In this document: positions 49,957 through 63,717 of the stretch, piece by piece
How the letters are laid out: each line of letters opens with the position of its first letter
How positions within the stretch are numbered: position 1 is the first letter of the stretch
Source: Nymphaea colorata
Taxonomy: Eukaryota; Streptophyta; Magnoliopsida; Nymphaeales; Nymphaeaceae
Length of the DNA stretch: 64,000 nucleotides
Direction: 5' to 3'
NCBI RefSeq assembly: GCF_008831285.2
Contig: NC_045140.1
Span: forward strand, 13,641,036 to 13,705,035
Notes under the pieces: model-generated
Database searches by the model: none
Seen by the model: only the letters and a program-made list of their open reading frames with translations
What the model was told of the DNA's origin: nothing
Position numbers and translations under genes: made by a program

Positions 49957-50290
49957 AGATCGGATTCGGATCGGATATACTTTTTACCATATCTGATTTT
50001 TCAGATATTTGGATAATCGGATTTGGATTTAGATTCGAATTCGGATGCAAAAAATTTTAAACTACATCCGAATCCGATCCGAATCCGATTTTTAAGTTAT
50101 ATTTGAATCCGATCCGAATCCGACTTTTAAGTTATATCTGAATCCGACTTTTAAGTTATATCCGAATCCGATCCAAATTCGACTTTTAATTTACATCTGA
50201 ATCCGACTTTTAAGTTATATCTGAATCTGATTCGAATCCGACTTTTAAGTTATATCCGAATCTGATCCGAATCTGACTTTTAACTTGGAT
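49957..50290. repeat. TCCGAATCCGA-rich tandem repeat
   Basis: Irregular tandem units of about 24 and 35 bp combine GAATCCGATCCGAATCCGAC with TTTTAAGTTATATC. The first 90 bases have the opposite orientation (GGATTCGGATCGGATA), so the whole can fold back on itself. Confidence 0.88.
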
Positions 50291-53116
50291 TTATGACTTT
50301 TAAGTCATATGTAAATATGACCCCAAATCAGACTTATGTACCCAAAAAAAATATAGTAAACACCAAATGAAGTACGAAACCCATTTTTCACATCACACTA
50401 GCTCAAACTTGTTTTAACTAAACGGGTCCCTTGCTTTCAGAAGTTTGAACAGCCAAATTTGATTCTCTTACATGCTAACGTATACAGTTTAATGACAAAA
50501 AAAGAACATCAAAATGACCAGCAAGTTTCTGAATTGGTTCGCCTACTGCCACAAGTTAAAAGAGTTCCTTGTACAACTTCCAGCTCCAACATCACAAATC
50601 ATCAAATCTGGGAACCATCTTTCTGCTCACAGCAAGGAGTAATATAGAACATGTGAAATAGTTAAGAAATCGTTTGCATTGATGTTCTTCACACCAGACA
50701 ACTCAGCGGAATGTCTTGTTTACTGTAGCACAAAGAAGTGAAAACTTTAAAATGAAAAGAGAAACCTGCATAAGATCATTAAAAGCATTTACCTATCATG
50801 TATCACGTGCAAGTATAGCAAAGGAAGATACAAACTGGATAACCGCCCCAAATCAAGACAGCAGCCAATAAAAGGCAAGCATACCTTTTATGAACCCTTG
50901 CAGCATCTCTTTCTGATTTTGTACTGTTCAATTGGTATCTGCATCTCAGAAAATAATGATACTTAACATATAGATATAGTGAAGGTCACAGAAAGAAAAA
51001 CAACAGAGAAGGTAACTTTAGTCAAATACAATCGAACAAACCTACACGTGGAATTCAAACTATCAAGATGTAACCTGTGGCGCGTTCAACATCTAGTGAA
51101 TTTTCACCAACCACATTTTCAGGATGTGTTTTCCTTCTCTGTATATTAGACCTGCCAAACGCCTCCTACAGCTTCTCTTCCCTTCATCAAATTCTTGAAG
51201 AACATGAAACCTAAGCAAAAGTTATCAAACATATTTAGTAAACTGATAATGGAAGCAAAATAGCATAAATAATACATCACACAAATGTACTGCCACTAGC
51301 AGAAAGGATATCACTCAAATAACAGAAGATTCACGTGCAAGTGGGTCTAGAAATGATAAACATCTCAGGATATACCAACATTTCAAGAAAGATTGAGAAA
51401 CAGCAAGAACGTTGAAATTTAAATTTGAAGTTAACAAGTGAAAAACTGAAGCTTTTCAATCAAATTTATGTGTACTAATTGATATTGAAAAACTTCCAAC
51501 GGGACTAATAAAGCACAACTAAAGACCAAATGAAAAGAGGACCAAAAAGGGGAGTATAGCTTCCAATAACTTGAAAAACTTTTATGATAGAGACCATTTA
51601 GGTGATCGGTCAAATTCAAGATGAAACGAGGCAAAGCAAGTTGACCATTTAAACTAGACATGATTAACAATAAAATGATGCAAAAGCATCTCAAGGAATA
51701 GCAGCCAAAATTCCCTTTCAGTTACCTGAGGATTTTAATCAACCTCCACCTTCTGTAAATGCCAGAAGCAGGTGAATTAGAGCGACCACCAACCTCTACT
51801 CAGCGAGCCACTGCAAACCAAACCGAACTATAAATTATTCCACAACCATATAATAAGCAAGCAAACGACGTTATAACAGAGATGGATCCCAAACCTCTAC
51901 AGCAAAGCAATGAAAACAGGGGTTGTTAGTATTTGTAGCCATGAAACTGAACCCTAAATTCTCTCCGCCTAAATGTGAGTCAGAATAAACTTCCGTCAAG
52001 CAATTGGCTCCACTACTGATTAAAAAAAAAATGTTATCATTTTTCACCCATCCTCACATCCCCACTACGAAAACAAGAACATGAAACAACCTTCATGTTT
52101 ATGGGAAAGTAAAGAGCGACACCAATGACCAACCTCTTGTTGGGTCCCTAGCTTCAATGTTCCACCTGATGAAGAGACGTTGCAGTCTAACGGTTGACTT
52201 CTATGACTCTTTCGCGTGCTGCAGTCAGGGGAAACCCTTACGTTTTTAGGAGCGGCAACGGTGGTGATGGCGGACCGGCTGTGCGGCGACTGTGGTGATG
52301 GCGAACCGGCAGTGAGGCGAGTGACAGTGCGGCGAGAGTGAGTGGCTGTACTCGCACAGACAGGCAGAGCCGCAGCCCCACAGCTCTCTCATTTCAAATG
52401 GAAAGAAGAAGAGTGAAGACCGAAGGCAAACAGAAGACCTTTTACCTTAAACCGGTGAACCGGTTTATCCGATTCACCTAAGTTATATAACGAATCGAGC
52501 CGAATTTAAACGAGTGGTGTTACTGGTGTTTTCAACTCGTTTATAAATGAGTCGATCTCGACCGGAGCTTTTTCGAGTGAGTTTGAGTCGAGCCTGAGTT
52601 GGCTCAACTCGTCTTAAGAGAGAGAGCGGCGGTGAGTTGGTGTGACTGCAAATGGTAGAGAGGAGAGAGAGAGAGAGAGAGAAGTCGAAATTAAAAAGTT
52701 AAAAATGGAAACATAACAGTAATAACCTAAATGGGCAAATCGTTAAATATTTCCATTATATATATATATATATATATATATATGCATTTCAACCAATCAA
52801 GTTTTTTTTATCGAATTTGACTATAAGTTGTTTTATATTTTGAACTTTTTAGATTTTCATATTTTCTTTTTATAAACAAATATTTATTTACATGCCCATA
52901 ATTTGTCATATAAATCGTTAAATATTTACATCATATACTTATATTTTGAACTGATCGTTTATCAATTTTTTCAATAAGTTGTTCATACTCATAATTTGTC
53001 AATTTTAATTTTTATGTTTTCAAATTGTTTAAAAAAGTGTTATATTATTTTCACATACATTCTTTGATAAATTCTCATCTTTTAAATACTTGTCTAAAAC
53101 AACTATGTATATTAAG
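50291..53116. other. Intergenic DNA without recognised gene
   Basis: A GC-rich patch at 52200-52400 with short open frames may be the 5' end of a minus-strand transcript running towards 50.9 kb, with possible splice borders near 51722 and 51175. No domain supports this. A GA tract (about 52660-52681) and a TA tract (about 52757-52784) are present. Confidence 0.4.
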
Positions 53117-54732
53117 GAACGAATTCCTGTTTTCTTTTATATCTTAGTGAAGAACCCGACAATACCTCCTATTCTTCCTTCTCTATTGCCGTATTATCAT
53201 ATGATCTTTCATACTTGATCCTTCTCCTCTGTTTCATTATTAGTCTACACCGTATCTTTCAAGATACTTTAAGATGCTTGTAGTTGCAATAAGGAATTAA
53301 AGTTCATGAACCTCCCAGTGGGGCATTTTTAAGATGCTTGTAGTTGCAATAATAAGAACTCTCAATTTTATATAGCAGTTTTCTTCTTTGTTACAATGGT
53401 CCTTTGTTTGGTGAATTCCGACTTCATCCTCTATTTATAAGATCTTACACTCCCTTTTTATTTTACTGCGGTAAATACACTCTTCAGATATTCCAGCAAT
53501 GAAAAGGGGTTGACAATAACTATACGATTTTTAAGAAAAGACAGCATTGTACTCTTGTTTTAAGGCTATTTTATATGTAAAAGGAAAGGATGGATATGTT
53601 TTTGAAGAATTACTGTAAAAACTACATGTCAGCTGAACAAAGTTTTTTCTTTTTTGTATTCGAGCCATTGAATTGCCAATCCTCATCTTACAGCCCTAGA
53701 TAAATACACCTCAATCTTTTAACTAACAGTTCCAACTTGATTGCTGAGGTTAAGTATGCTGACAAGGTCACCTAAGTCCCCATAAGATGAGAAAGGAGAA
53801 GAAGGAACCTAATGGGATGAATTTGCCTTAAAATTCACAGATCAGTGACGGTTTGCGACAGAAGTTAGTTAGTTAGAGATGGGTTCTCCAATTGCTCATT
53901 ATGGAAGACCAACTTGAGAAAATCCAAAACTGAGAAATAGAGAGGATCAAGCAGAACAAGGTGAGAACTCTATTACATCTTAGTGAAGCTTGGCGCTATT
54001 GGAAGGCAAACATTCCTTGGAAGGTCCGTGAGATTTACTTGGTATTTTGTGGCTGATGAGAGTGCCTTTTTTTCTCGATTTCCTCACCATTCACGTACCC
54101 CTACTTTTCAGGTCCCTGGACTTCCAGTACCCGTTGAGAACATGATTCTTTGGTTTGTGAAGTCGAAGGCTGATTGATGGACAAATGTTGCTCACTATAA
54201 CTGTGAACTTATCAGAAGAGGTAAATAAAACAGTTTGCAGCACACAACGGTAAAATAAACAATCTCTGCATAGACTATCCAGCTTTACAAAAATATTAAC
54301 AAGATGTACATTAAGTAGCTTCTGGATTATATGGTTGTTATCGTGAAACAAATCAGATTTGGATAAAGAATTATTTCCACTAACTAAACAAGAGTGTGGA
54401 TTAGGTGCAACCACCAAAAGCAGAACGGATTTTGAAACCCCCTTTCTTAGGCGGTGTTTGATTCCATAGAAAAGAGAAATCGGGTGGTGAAGTTTCCTTG
54501 GAGGTACGGACCCTAATCAAACACCGGTGAAATTCTCTTAAAAAAAATCACCAATTCAGCTCTTAAAATTCCATAATTTTAAAGAAAATAATGATTTACT
54601 GCCTTATCATGTTTAGCCCTTCGTACACAAAAAGATGTTCTCTTTGACCTTTTGTGTTGGGTTTGAAATGTCAAACACTTCCTTATTAGACCCTTCAACC
54701 ATATGCTTCCAAAAGATGCTGGTATGGTACTT

Positions 54733-54773
<41 letters not shown>

Positions 54774-57700
54774 GCATTGTTCATAATATGCGCGCGATCA
54801 ACTTGTCTTTTTAAAGTTTTCGTTCAGGCATGAATGAAAACATTAAAAGACAGATTGTTCTCTTCACCATTCAGTATGCTACAAAATGATTATCCTGTGG
54901 CTCGAAGTGTTCAATTTCTCTTTCAAGTCCTTTTGATTCCTATGACACATGAATATTTTTCTGCACATGACAAGTAATCAAGCTGATTCTGTTCAACTTT
55001 TGATTCCTTTGAGCCTGCAGTACCCGTTAAGTATCAAGTTAGATTCAGAAAAAGTATTTGTAGTGCGATTCTTAATCTAACCCACTATTAAATGTGTTCA
55101 TGTGAATTATATGGATTTAAGGGTAGCTGAAAGCCATGCCATGAAGAGTATGTATTGCCAAGGATGCAAAAATGGAAGCCATTCATTTTTACTCATTATA
55201 AAAACACTATTAAAGTCTAAAAAATGATTAACTTAATATGTTTTCCATTAACCTATTCTTAAAACCATATCGGTAAGGGTAGATGACAAAAAAAAAGAAC
55301 ATTTTAAACATCAAAATTAATTCGTTTTTTTTTTGTCTTCGACGTAGTAGTCTAATTACTATCAATTTCTCTCTCTCTCTCTCTCAAAGATGGTGCTTAT
55401 ATGTGGAGGTGGAGTAGATGAATTCAGGAACCCATGAAACCGGATCCATGCCCCACAATAATAAAAAAGCCCAGTACGACGGCAAATTATTTCTTCTATA
55501 TTTTTTTCCAAAAGTTTTTTTGATGGTAAATTTACCATGCAAAAATCTACCGAGCCATCAAATCGGGCCTTAGGTCCGACGTTTGAGAGACAAAGAGGAA
55601 CAAAGGAATACGATCAAGTCTTCCATTGTTGGACTCTATGCAAGTCTTCAATTGTTGGACTCTATGCGTGATAAGACTTTATGGTAAAAAGTCGACCTCC
55701 AGGGGTATGACATTTGTACTAATGCATCAATCATAAGGAGAGTGTCCGGTCCAAGGAATTGTATTATAGAAAAGATGTACCTCCAAAGAAGAAGAATATT
55801 GTTATATATATATATATATAGAAGAGATTATGAAAGAGTTAAAAAGTCTAAAATAGACATCACTTCATTAAAAAATTCAAAAGTAACTCCAACTCATCTT
55901 TTTTCCCTGTATATAATAAATAAGCCTTTTAAAAGGGTGAAGAAGAGGTTACTAAAAAGCTAAAAAGTTTAAAATAAACATTACTTAGTTAAAAAAATTG
56001 AAAATACCAAAAATCCCATCTTTTTTCGTATGGTAAGAGGAACGAAGAAAAGAGGGCGGTGGAGAGGAGAAATCACACTTGGGCCACCATCATTGTCATG
56101 AAATTGCCTGTTGATCCTCAATCGATGTTGTGGATGAGATGTCACTCTAAAAATCTGGAATTGGATCTCCAATTGATGAACTAGCCATTGCTTATCCATC
56201 TATAGGAACAAGTTTTCTCAAAGACCTTAAACTTAATCTCATGCTTAGGGGGGGCATTTGAGATCCTTTTGATGATGTATGTGGAGCACTATATATCTAC
56301 GTGATCCAATATATTGCATGCCTAAGGTCTAAGGTCTGGTTTGTATAGGCGAAGAGTGAAAACTGAAAGGTGTTAACAAAACTGGTAAGGACAATAAGGA
56401 TGGCAAATTCGTTGTATAGAAAATCAACAATAAAAAATGCATAAAGATGTCAAGCTGGTATCAGAAGATTGTGATCAAATGAAAAAGACAGAAAATCAGA
56501 AGACAAGGAAAGTCAACGACTTTGGGATCAAATGAAGATTTCATCTATATGATAATACGTGATTTCTTTCCTATAAAAGGTAGTTGACTATCATTGTAAT
56601 CATCTTCTTCTTATCAATAAAACAAAAGTCTGAGTGCCCTCCGATCGTGGACGTAGGCTTATCTAATCCGAACCACGTTAATTATCACTTCTTCCTTTCC
56701 TTGACCTTTCGTTTTCTTTATGGTATCAGAGCTTCAGGCGGCTATAGCGATCAATTCCTATTGCTGAAACTGAGCAAGAACAGAGGAAGAATAGAGAAAG
56801 TTATGTCTGCCTGTTCACAGTAAGGTCCTGCTCCTGCAAGACAACTTTTGAGAAATTGAAACATCAGCAAAATATTCTTGTACTAGACAAATGTTCTCTT
56901 TCTAGAAACAATTTGACCTATTATTTTAGAGTAAGAGTATCGATGAAAACAATAAGTGTTCTCCATCCCTGAAAACCCTCTAAACAGCAACCCCTGTTGC
57001 AGGAAGATAACTATTTGAAAGGGCTTGAAGGAGCCCAATGGTGTGTTCAGTAGCAAAAATTTTTAGTACATTGAGATGTTAAAACTATGGCTTCTTTTTA
57101 GAAATAATTACCAATACAAAACATATTAAAACTCCAAGATCCGTATGAACATTTGGATGGGTTTCCTGGTAGAGGAGTTGTAGCACAAAGTAAACAAACT
57201 TGTAGTTAAATATCATCGTTCATATCAGCACCCTCTCGGTGATTAGGAAGAAAGGGTTTTCAACCTGAAGCCTATGATATTTCACAGATCAATTTCAGTT
57301 GTCCACAGATATATTTGGGATACATTTAACATAGCATTTTCAATTTGTTCCTAAAATCATGATATGTATTTGTATTTTTCATACTTCCACTTATCTTTCT
57401 CTAAATGTTCAGAAACCACAAACTTTAGCCTGTCACCTTGTCAAGTAGCACTGGGGAGAAACTTGTAGGTAGAGGCAGGTGAAAGAGTCATAAATATATT
57501 AAGATGTTAATACAACTTAGACCACTCTTCTCTCCATAAACACTCACAAATTCAAGTCGGTTTTCTTAATAAGTAGCAGAAATTGCAAGGATACTCACAG
57601 TGAACCCACAACGCAGAGGATTTTTCTCCTTTGTATCTTTTGCAAGACAAACCCTAGTCCCACTATTGCCATCAGAAGGTGGAAGTACATCAAAAACAAC

Positions 57701-59449
57701 TATATCCAAAAGTTTATCCTCAAAAGGATCTTCCAGAAAAGCCAGAAAACATGGTTTTAGAACTGCCCAAACCTGTAAAAAGCAAGTCATCAGTTAGCGC
57801 AAATGCAACACAAAAGGTTAGGTAGCTTCAGATGCACAAGTTTATATCACATTCAAAAACACGTATAAATATACATCCATGTGTGTAACAGAAGCAGCAA
57901 AACAAACCTAAACAAGTAAAGTAAATCATAAATTGGCATTATGATCTCGAATTGAACGTAGGAGATGAAATTATGCATGAAAACTTTTCAATCCATCCAC
58001 CAACTACAGAAAGGCTTCATATGCAGATCCTACAGGACAAGGTTTACTAAAACCAACTGATTTCCTATGATTTATTTAGCAGGCAAACCAAGTGTACAAG
58101 ACTGAGTCCATGACTCGCCTCAGTTCCAATATGAGCGTATTGACTGCCATCAGCAACTAGGTTGCTGACATCATCAAGCAACAGGTTATTTGAGGCTTGG
58201 CTAGATAGATAAATTTCCTAGGAGTGCCCAGCTGTTGATGAATGATGATGTTGAAAGGATAAGTTGACGACTAGGTCTCACACACTCACACACAGAGGCA
58301 AATGAATTTCCATAAAACAGATAAGTTTGTACCTCGTAGATTAACTATGAAATGCCTAGCCTGCCAGAAACTAGCTTCTTAGATAAATATATCAACATCA
58401 AAAGGCACACGACTATAGGAAAAGAGAAAATCCACTACTAAGAAAAATATCATAAAGTTCAGTTGATTTTAAGAACTCTTCATCAACTTTTTCTTTTCAT
58501 GTCCTTAAAATCTAAAAATGATTTCCATTAAACAGTTCCATGCCTGCGGAACAAATCCATTGAATCTGCTCTACAAATGAGGAAAAAGTCATTTGTATGA
58601 GTTCTTCTAGACCTGCAGTAGTACTAAGGACACTTACCCATGTATGTTTAACTGAGTGGAGAAGTTTTGGAGCTCACAATGAGAACAATCATGCACTTAA
58701 GTTCATTGAACTATATAAGCTTGTAGTTCAGCTCAAACTTATTTATTTAAGGCATAAGTGGAAAATTTTTAGCCTCAAGAATATTTCTCCGTTCTTACAT
58801 CAACTTGATTCCCAAACTCCCAGGAACAGCATAACATGATAAAGATGATCAGTCGTGCGGCTCATACATGTGCCATATGAACATATGGAACAGAAAAGAA
58901 GCCATTTTTTGTTCTAGAAGCAGTATAATACAAGAAGGCAACTTGTGGAGGACCAGAAACTTGGAGCTAGTTAAAGAGAGTTTATAAAAAGTGCTCTAAT
59001 TGGATCAAGGATTTATAGCAAGGATGAAAGTACCGTCAAATTACAATTATTAGCACCAGGAGAAAAAAGAAGAACCCCTAAATCTGTACTTTTTGCCAAT
59101 TATTATTGCAACAATCAAACAGAGGGCATAACCAACATCATCCTTCTGAATCTTAGGCAGATGTTTCACCATAATATAATCCTCCTTTAGCTTAGGCCCA
59201 TACTCAGGAAGAAAAGACAATTTGGAGGCCTCCAGAAATCTGGAGACCTAAAATTCATAAATTCTATGGTTACTTTTTGCATAAGACAGAGAATAGAAGA
59301 TGCAAGCTGGTCAAATTTATCAAAGCATATGGGTTAGAAAATCACATCTAAAAGTCAATATGAACTACAAAGGATTATATGCAGAAGGCATTCAATTCAA
59401 ACTCAATCAAAATGGGTAAAACAGGTTCCATATGGATTTGGAAACTAAA
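53117..59449 (+). repeat. Segmental duplication, copy 2 (6.3 kb)
   Basis: Direct-orientation counterpart of 533-6847. It contains shorter TA tracts than copy 1 and a private tandem repeat of about 25 bp near 55616-55667. An insertion of about 190 bp (about 56275-56470) is absent from copy 1. On the right it runs on without a break into the rest of the PLD zeta pseudogene. Confidence 0.93.
56470..56732 (+). mobile_element. Copia-type LTR 3' end with primer-binding site, copy 2
   Basis: TGGTATCAGAGC lies at 56721-56732 with TATA and AATAAA signals upstream, homologous to 3830-4083. The sequence after the primer site differs between the copies: 56755-56822 has no similarity to 4103-4180. Confidence 0.55.
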
Positions 59450-61329
59450 TTAACATATGGTTAAATAAAACCCTCATGTCTGCATTCCAAGGCATTAGAG
59501 CTAACTCTGTGAATCAATAATAGTTCATTATATCTAGTAATATTAAATAATCATTAGCTGAGCTGCTGAGCAAATGCTGAACTGGCTTTGTCCAGAATGA
59601 AACCTAACCAGCAAAGGGCACTGATAGAACTAGTCTGACACATGTTTCATGGGTTAAGTTATTTGTGTGCTCCTGTTGGAAAAGGGGCACTTTATGATTC
59701 AGCAGAAACACTCCAGAAGTCTACGCTTGGTGGCATACATTATCACAACAGGCAGTGTTTCAATGGATCAATATAGACATGCATGTATGCAAACAGACAC
59801 ACGGACAAAAAAATAATGCCCCCTACCCAAATGGCACCCACTCTCCCACCTCCCAACATGCATGTTCTTGAGTTGTGTGTGTGTGCACAAGAGAGAAAGA
59901 GGGAGAGAGAGAGTTAATGGGGGAGAAGTCCTTATACGCTTGCTTTGGAGATGGAAACAAATGTGGCATAACGCTATTTGATGATTAGTGCTGACAGACT
60001 TCAGGAACAAAGTAATGAATCATTAAAAGCATTGCTAGGCATACAAGAAATGAAGTGACAACTGCCATCCAATGTTTTCACATTATCTTATAATAGTTTA
60101 AGGCTTTTAGTCAGCCCACACACTTTGTCTCCCGACTGCTGCAGCACATATGCAATACAATCCTGAGAGGATTTCTCATCCTTGCCATTAGAGGGAGGGA
60201 TTCACAAATACATAAACAATACAGTATGCCTGCTCGATGTTACAAGGCTATTTCACAAATGAGTCAAAGAACCTTCAGCAACTACAGTCGACAATGCTTG
60301 AAGATATCACACAACATTTACTCCAAAAGAGTTTTAAGGAATTAAATCCTAGAAAGACAATGGTAATATTGGGTAATTTAAGTCAAGGAAAATAAGCCAA
60401 AGCTAAAGATTCAAAATATTGTAATATGTGACCAACTATAATATACACTTATAACAAGCACTATAAAGGAACAAAAATAATAACAACTTCATGGATGCAC
60501 GAATGTGGAAGTAAATTTAGCTAGAAGATTCAAGTGAGTGAGCAGCCTAATGATGCATGTCATTTTTGTCTGCAAGGAATGGGAGAGTGGTTGTTACTTT
60601 CAAAAAAATCAAGCATGCCTCCCTAGAGTTCACTATATCCATGTTCCCCATCAAATGATTTAGGTATCCCTACATTGCAACCTTTGCTCTATCTGACATA
60701 GACCGTTGTCATCCTAGTGCTGGTTTAATCATTGGCAAAGCTGCACGTGAAGGAACACTCCTGTTCCAAAAAATATGACCACCTAAATTTTCACAAAATA
60801 CTTTTGAGTTCACATGTTTTCTAGTTTATATACACTACATATGACATCCTCATTGAACAAAAAGCCGGAATTGGTGTGAACATATTTCAATGTATATGTT
60901 ATAGACTATGCAAGAGAGTATAAAAGAGAGCAGAGAGAGGGAAAATGCAACATAGAGGATGGACATTATTGTCCAGTATTGGAGCATGCAAGAGGCAGCA
61001 AGCAAATGTAAGGGAACTCTAGAAAAAAATCTCCCAAAAGTTCAAGTTGTCAACAAAATGAAAATTGCTATGCAGACAGAAGAAGACTATGAAACAAAAT
61101 TCCCATATTTTCGGGTGGTTAGAGAAAACATATACTTTTATACAAAAAATCATACAAATTCAACATGCTTGTGGAATGATTTTGCTTGGTATTTGTATAT
61201 AACATTCTATTGATTGTCAAGAGAAAATATGTACATTGAACAAACCAGACTTTGTATTGAACAATAGAATCTTAGAAGTTAGAACAGTACAGAGAACTGA
61301 TTGCATAATAATTTCATTTTGGATCGTTG
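59450..61329. other. Intronic or decayed PLD zeta DNA
   Basis: Lies between two PLD zeta exons. No further exon was recognised. The open frame at 60959-61213 has no known domain. Confidence 0.4.
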
Positions 61330-61858
61330 GTTTCAGGGAACACATGTTCCTATTTACATAGTTTTCTTCGTGTGGTAGTGCTGCAGCAACATAATCAGCT
61401 TCATCTCTTCATCTTGTGCAACTACAATTTGCTTGCCTATACCCAGTTTTGAAGGCATTCTTTCACCTTACATGTGAAACATAAACAAATATGACTTAGA
61501 ATTGATAACTTTTCAAAAGTAGGCTACACATTATTTACTGGACATGTATACAACAATCTGTTTACTAAGCATGCAACAAACAAAGTTTGCTATGGATACC
61601 TAACTGACAAAATAATACATGCTTCATGATGAACATGGTAAAATATACTCCAGAAAACTTATCAGAAAAATAAATCAGCTAATAAAAAAAATAATGCAGA
61701 AAACATATCATGCAAAAATGTAACAAATTCACCAGTTCTTGTTTCTCATGAAATTCCTTGATGATTGCACTCTTTTTCAAAGCACAATGGAGAAAGAAAA
61801 CCTGTGAAAACTTTGTTCAAAATATACATTTTCTTTTGTGCAGGGCTAGTCTGTGATC

Positions 61859-63359
61859 ATGGCAGCATCTTCCTCGTCGACCGTCAATACTGACCAAACT
61901 AAAATTGGGGCTTATAGAACTAAGAATGTTCCGGTTCAGGTCACTACTATTCGACTTACCATCAAGTACAAACCAGATGGAAGTATTGAAAGATACAAAG
62001 CTTTTCTTGTGTCCAAGGGGTTTAGTCAAAAATATGAGATTGATTACTTGGAGACTTTTGCTCCAGTTGCGAAAATGAAGACAGTCAGAGTTGTTATGCC
62101 CCCTAGCAGTGATGAAGGAGTGGAGGATGTATCAACTCAATGTTAAAAATGATTTCCTCAATGGTGATCTCGAACAAGAAGTGTATATGCATATGCCCCC
62201 AGGATATGAAGAACCAGAGAAATGTTGTAAGCTGAAAAAGGCCTTATATGGCCTCAAGCAGTCGTCCAGAGCATGGTTCGAACGACTCAGACGAGTGATG
62301 CAACATCATGGGTACAATCAAGGGAATGGGGACCACACTCTTTTTGTGAAGAAAAAAGAGGGAAGGGTCACTCTTTTACTTGTCTATGTGGATGACATGA
62401 TTGTCACAAGAGATGATGATGATAAGATCATCAAGTTAAAAGTGTTACTGGCTGCTGAATTTGATCTCAAGGATCTTGGCAAACTGAAGTATTTTCTTGG
62501 TGTTGAGATTGCTAGATCTAGTACTGGCCTTGTGCTAAACCAAAGGAAATACACATTAGATCTGTTGAAGGAGACTGGTAAACTGGGGTGTAGACCCACT
62601 TCTACCCCACTTGATACTGGACACAAGTTGAACCTTAGAGATGGAGAGCTGCTCTATGAGGAAGCTAAGGGAAGATATCAACCTTTGGTTGGAAAGTTGA
62701 TTTATCTTACCCTCACGAGACCAGATATCACTTTTGCGGTGAATGTACTGAGTCAATTCATGCATGCACCTACTGATGCACACCTGAATGCTGTGGACAG
62801 AATATTGTGTTATTTGAAGAGAAATCCTGGTAAGAGACTCTTGTATGTGAAACAAAAGACTGTAGAGATCGATGAGTATTCCGATGTAGACTTGGCAGGT
62901 TGTGCTGATACTAGACGGTCTACCATAGGGTACTGTGTCTACTTGGGAGGAAACCTTGCCATTTGGAGGAGCAAGAGACATGATGTGTGTTCTCGATTTA
63001 GTGTAGAGGCAAAATATAGAGCCATTGCTATGGGAGTGACAGAGTTACTATGGCTGAAAATATTGTTGACTGATATCGAAATATAGATTGACGGACCTAT
63101 GAAGGTGTACTGTGACAACAAGTCTGCAATCAACTTAGCCAACAACCCTGTACTACACGACAAGACAAAGCATGTAGAGATTGATCGTCACTTCATTCAT
63201 GAAAGGATTGATCCTAAAGAGTTAATCTTACCTTACATGAAGTCTGAAGACAAAACCACTGATGTTCTGACGAAAGCTCTATCTTCGACTTCGTTCGAGA
63301 GAAATGTATCCAATTTGGGCATGTTTGATATGTATGCCCAACTTGAGGGGGAGTGTTGA
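61859..63359 (+). pseudogene. Copia-E gag / reverse transcriptase fusion remnant
   Basis: The frame starts with a typical gag N-terminus ([17 protein letters not shown], to about residue 34). It then jumps directly to reverse transcriptase ([15 protein letters not shown]), so the rest of gag, protease and integrase are deleted. A frameshift lies near 62100. Reverse transcriptase ([21 protein letters not shown]) and RNase H (CDNKSAINLANNP, KHVEIDRHF) follow, with an in-frame TAG at 63084-63086. The usual DADWAG motif reads DVDLAG, which changes key residues. The final stop lies inside the LTR. Confidence 0.92.
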
Positions 63360-63598
63360 AGCATGTTAGATGGGTCTCGGGACCGGGTCTGGATCCATAC
63401 CCGATCCATCTTGTAGCCCTTGTTTGGCCTTACTTAAAGATTGTAACCTTAATTTGAGTGTGTGAATGAAATCTTAAGAGAGAGAGAGTCTGGTCGCTAG
63501 TGGGCACCAGTTCCTCCTCATCCGTGGTTTTTTCGCTCGTGTTGAGGGTTTTTCCACGTTACATCGTATTCATTTTTCCTGTTTCTCGTGTTTCTACA
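63354..63598 (+). repeat. 3' LTR of Copia-E (about 245 bp)
   Basis: Starts TGTTGAAGCA right after the polypurine tract TTGAGGGGGAG (63343-63353). The end at TTTCTACA is tentative, because the 5' LTR is missing for comparison. Confidence 0.6.
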
Positions 63599-63717
63599 AC
63601 TACTTTCATAGGTACAATGATGCTTAAAAAGATCCAACCCTAACCGATCAATGCAACAAGAACCAAAGGAAGGATTCATTAAATAACTATGTCCCAGATA
63701 CTGAATGAGCCGCGTGC
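63599..63717. other. Short flank between Copia-E and PLD zeta exon 1
   Basis: No feature recognised. Homology of exon 1 to PLD zeta stops at IEFQYKQ, so the exon's 3' end may have been lost when Copia-E arrived. Confidence 0.4.
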
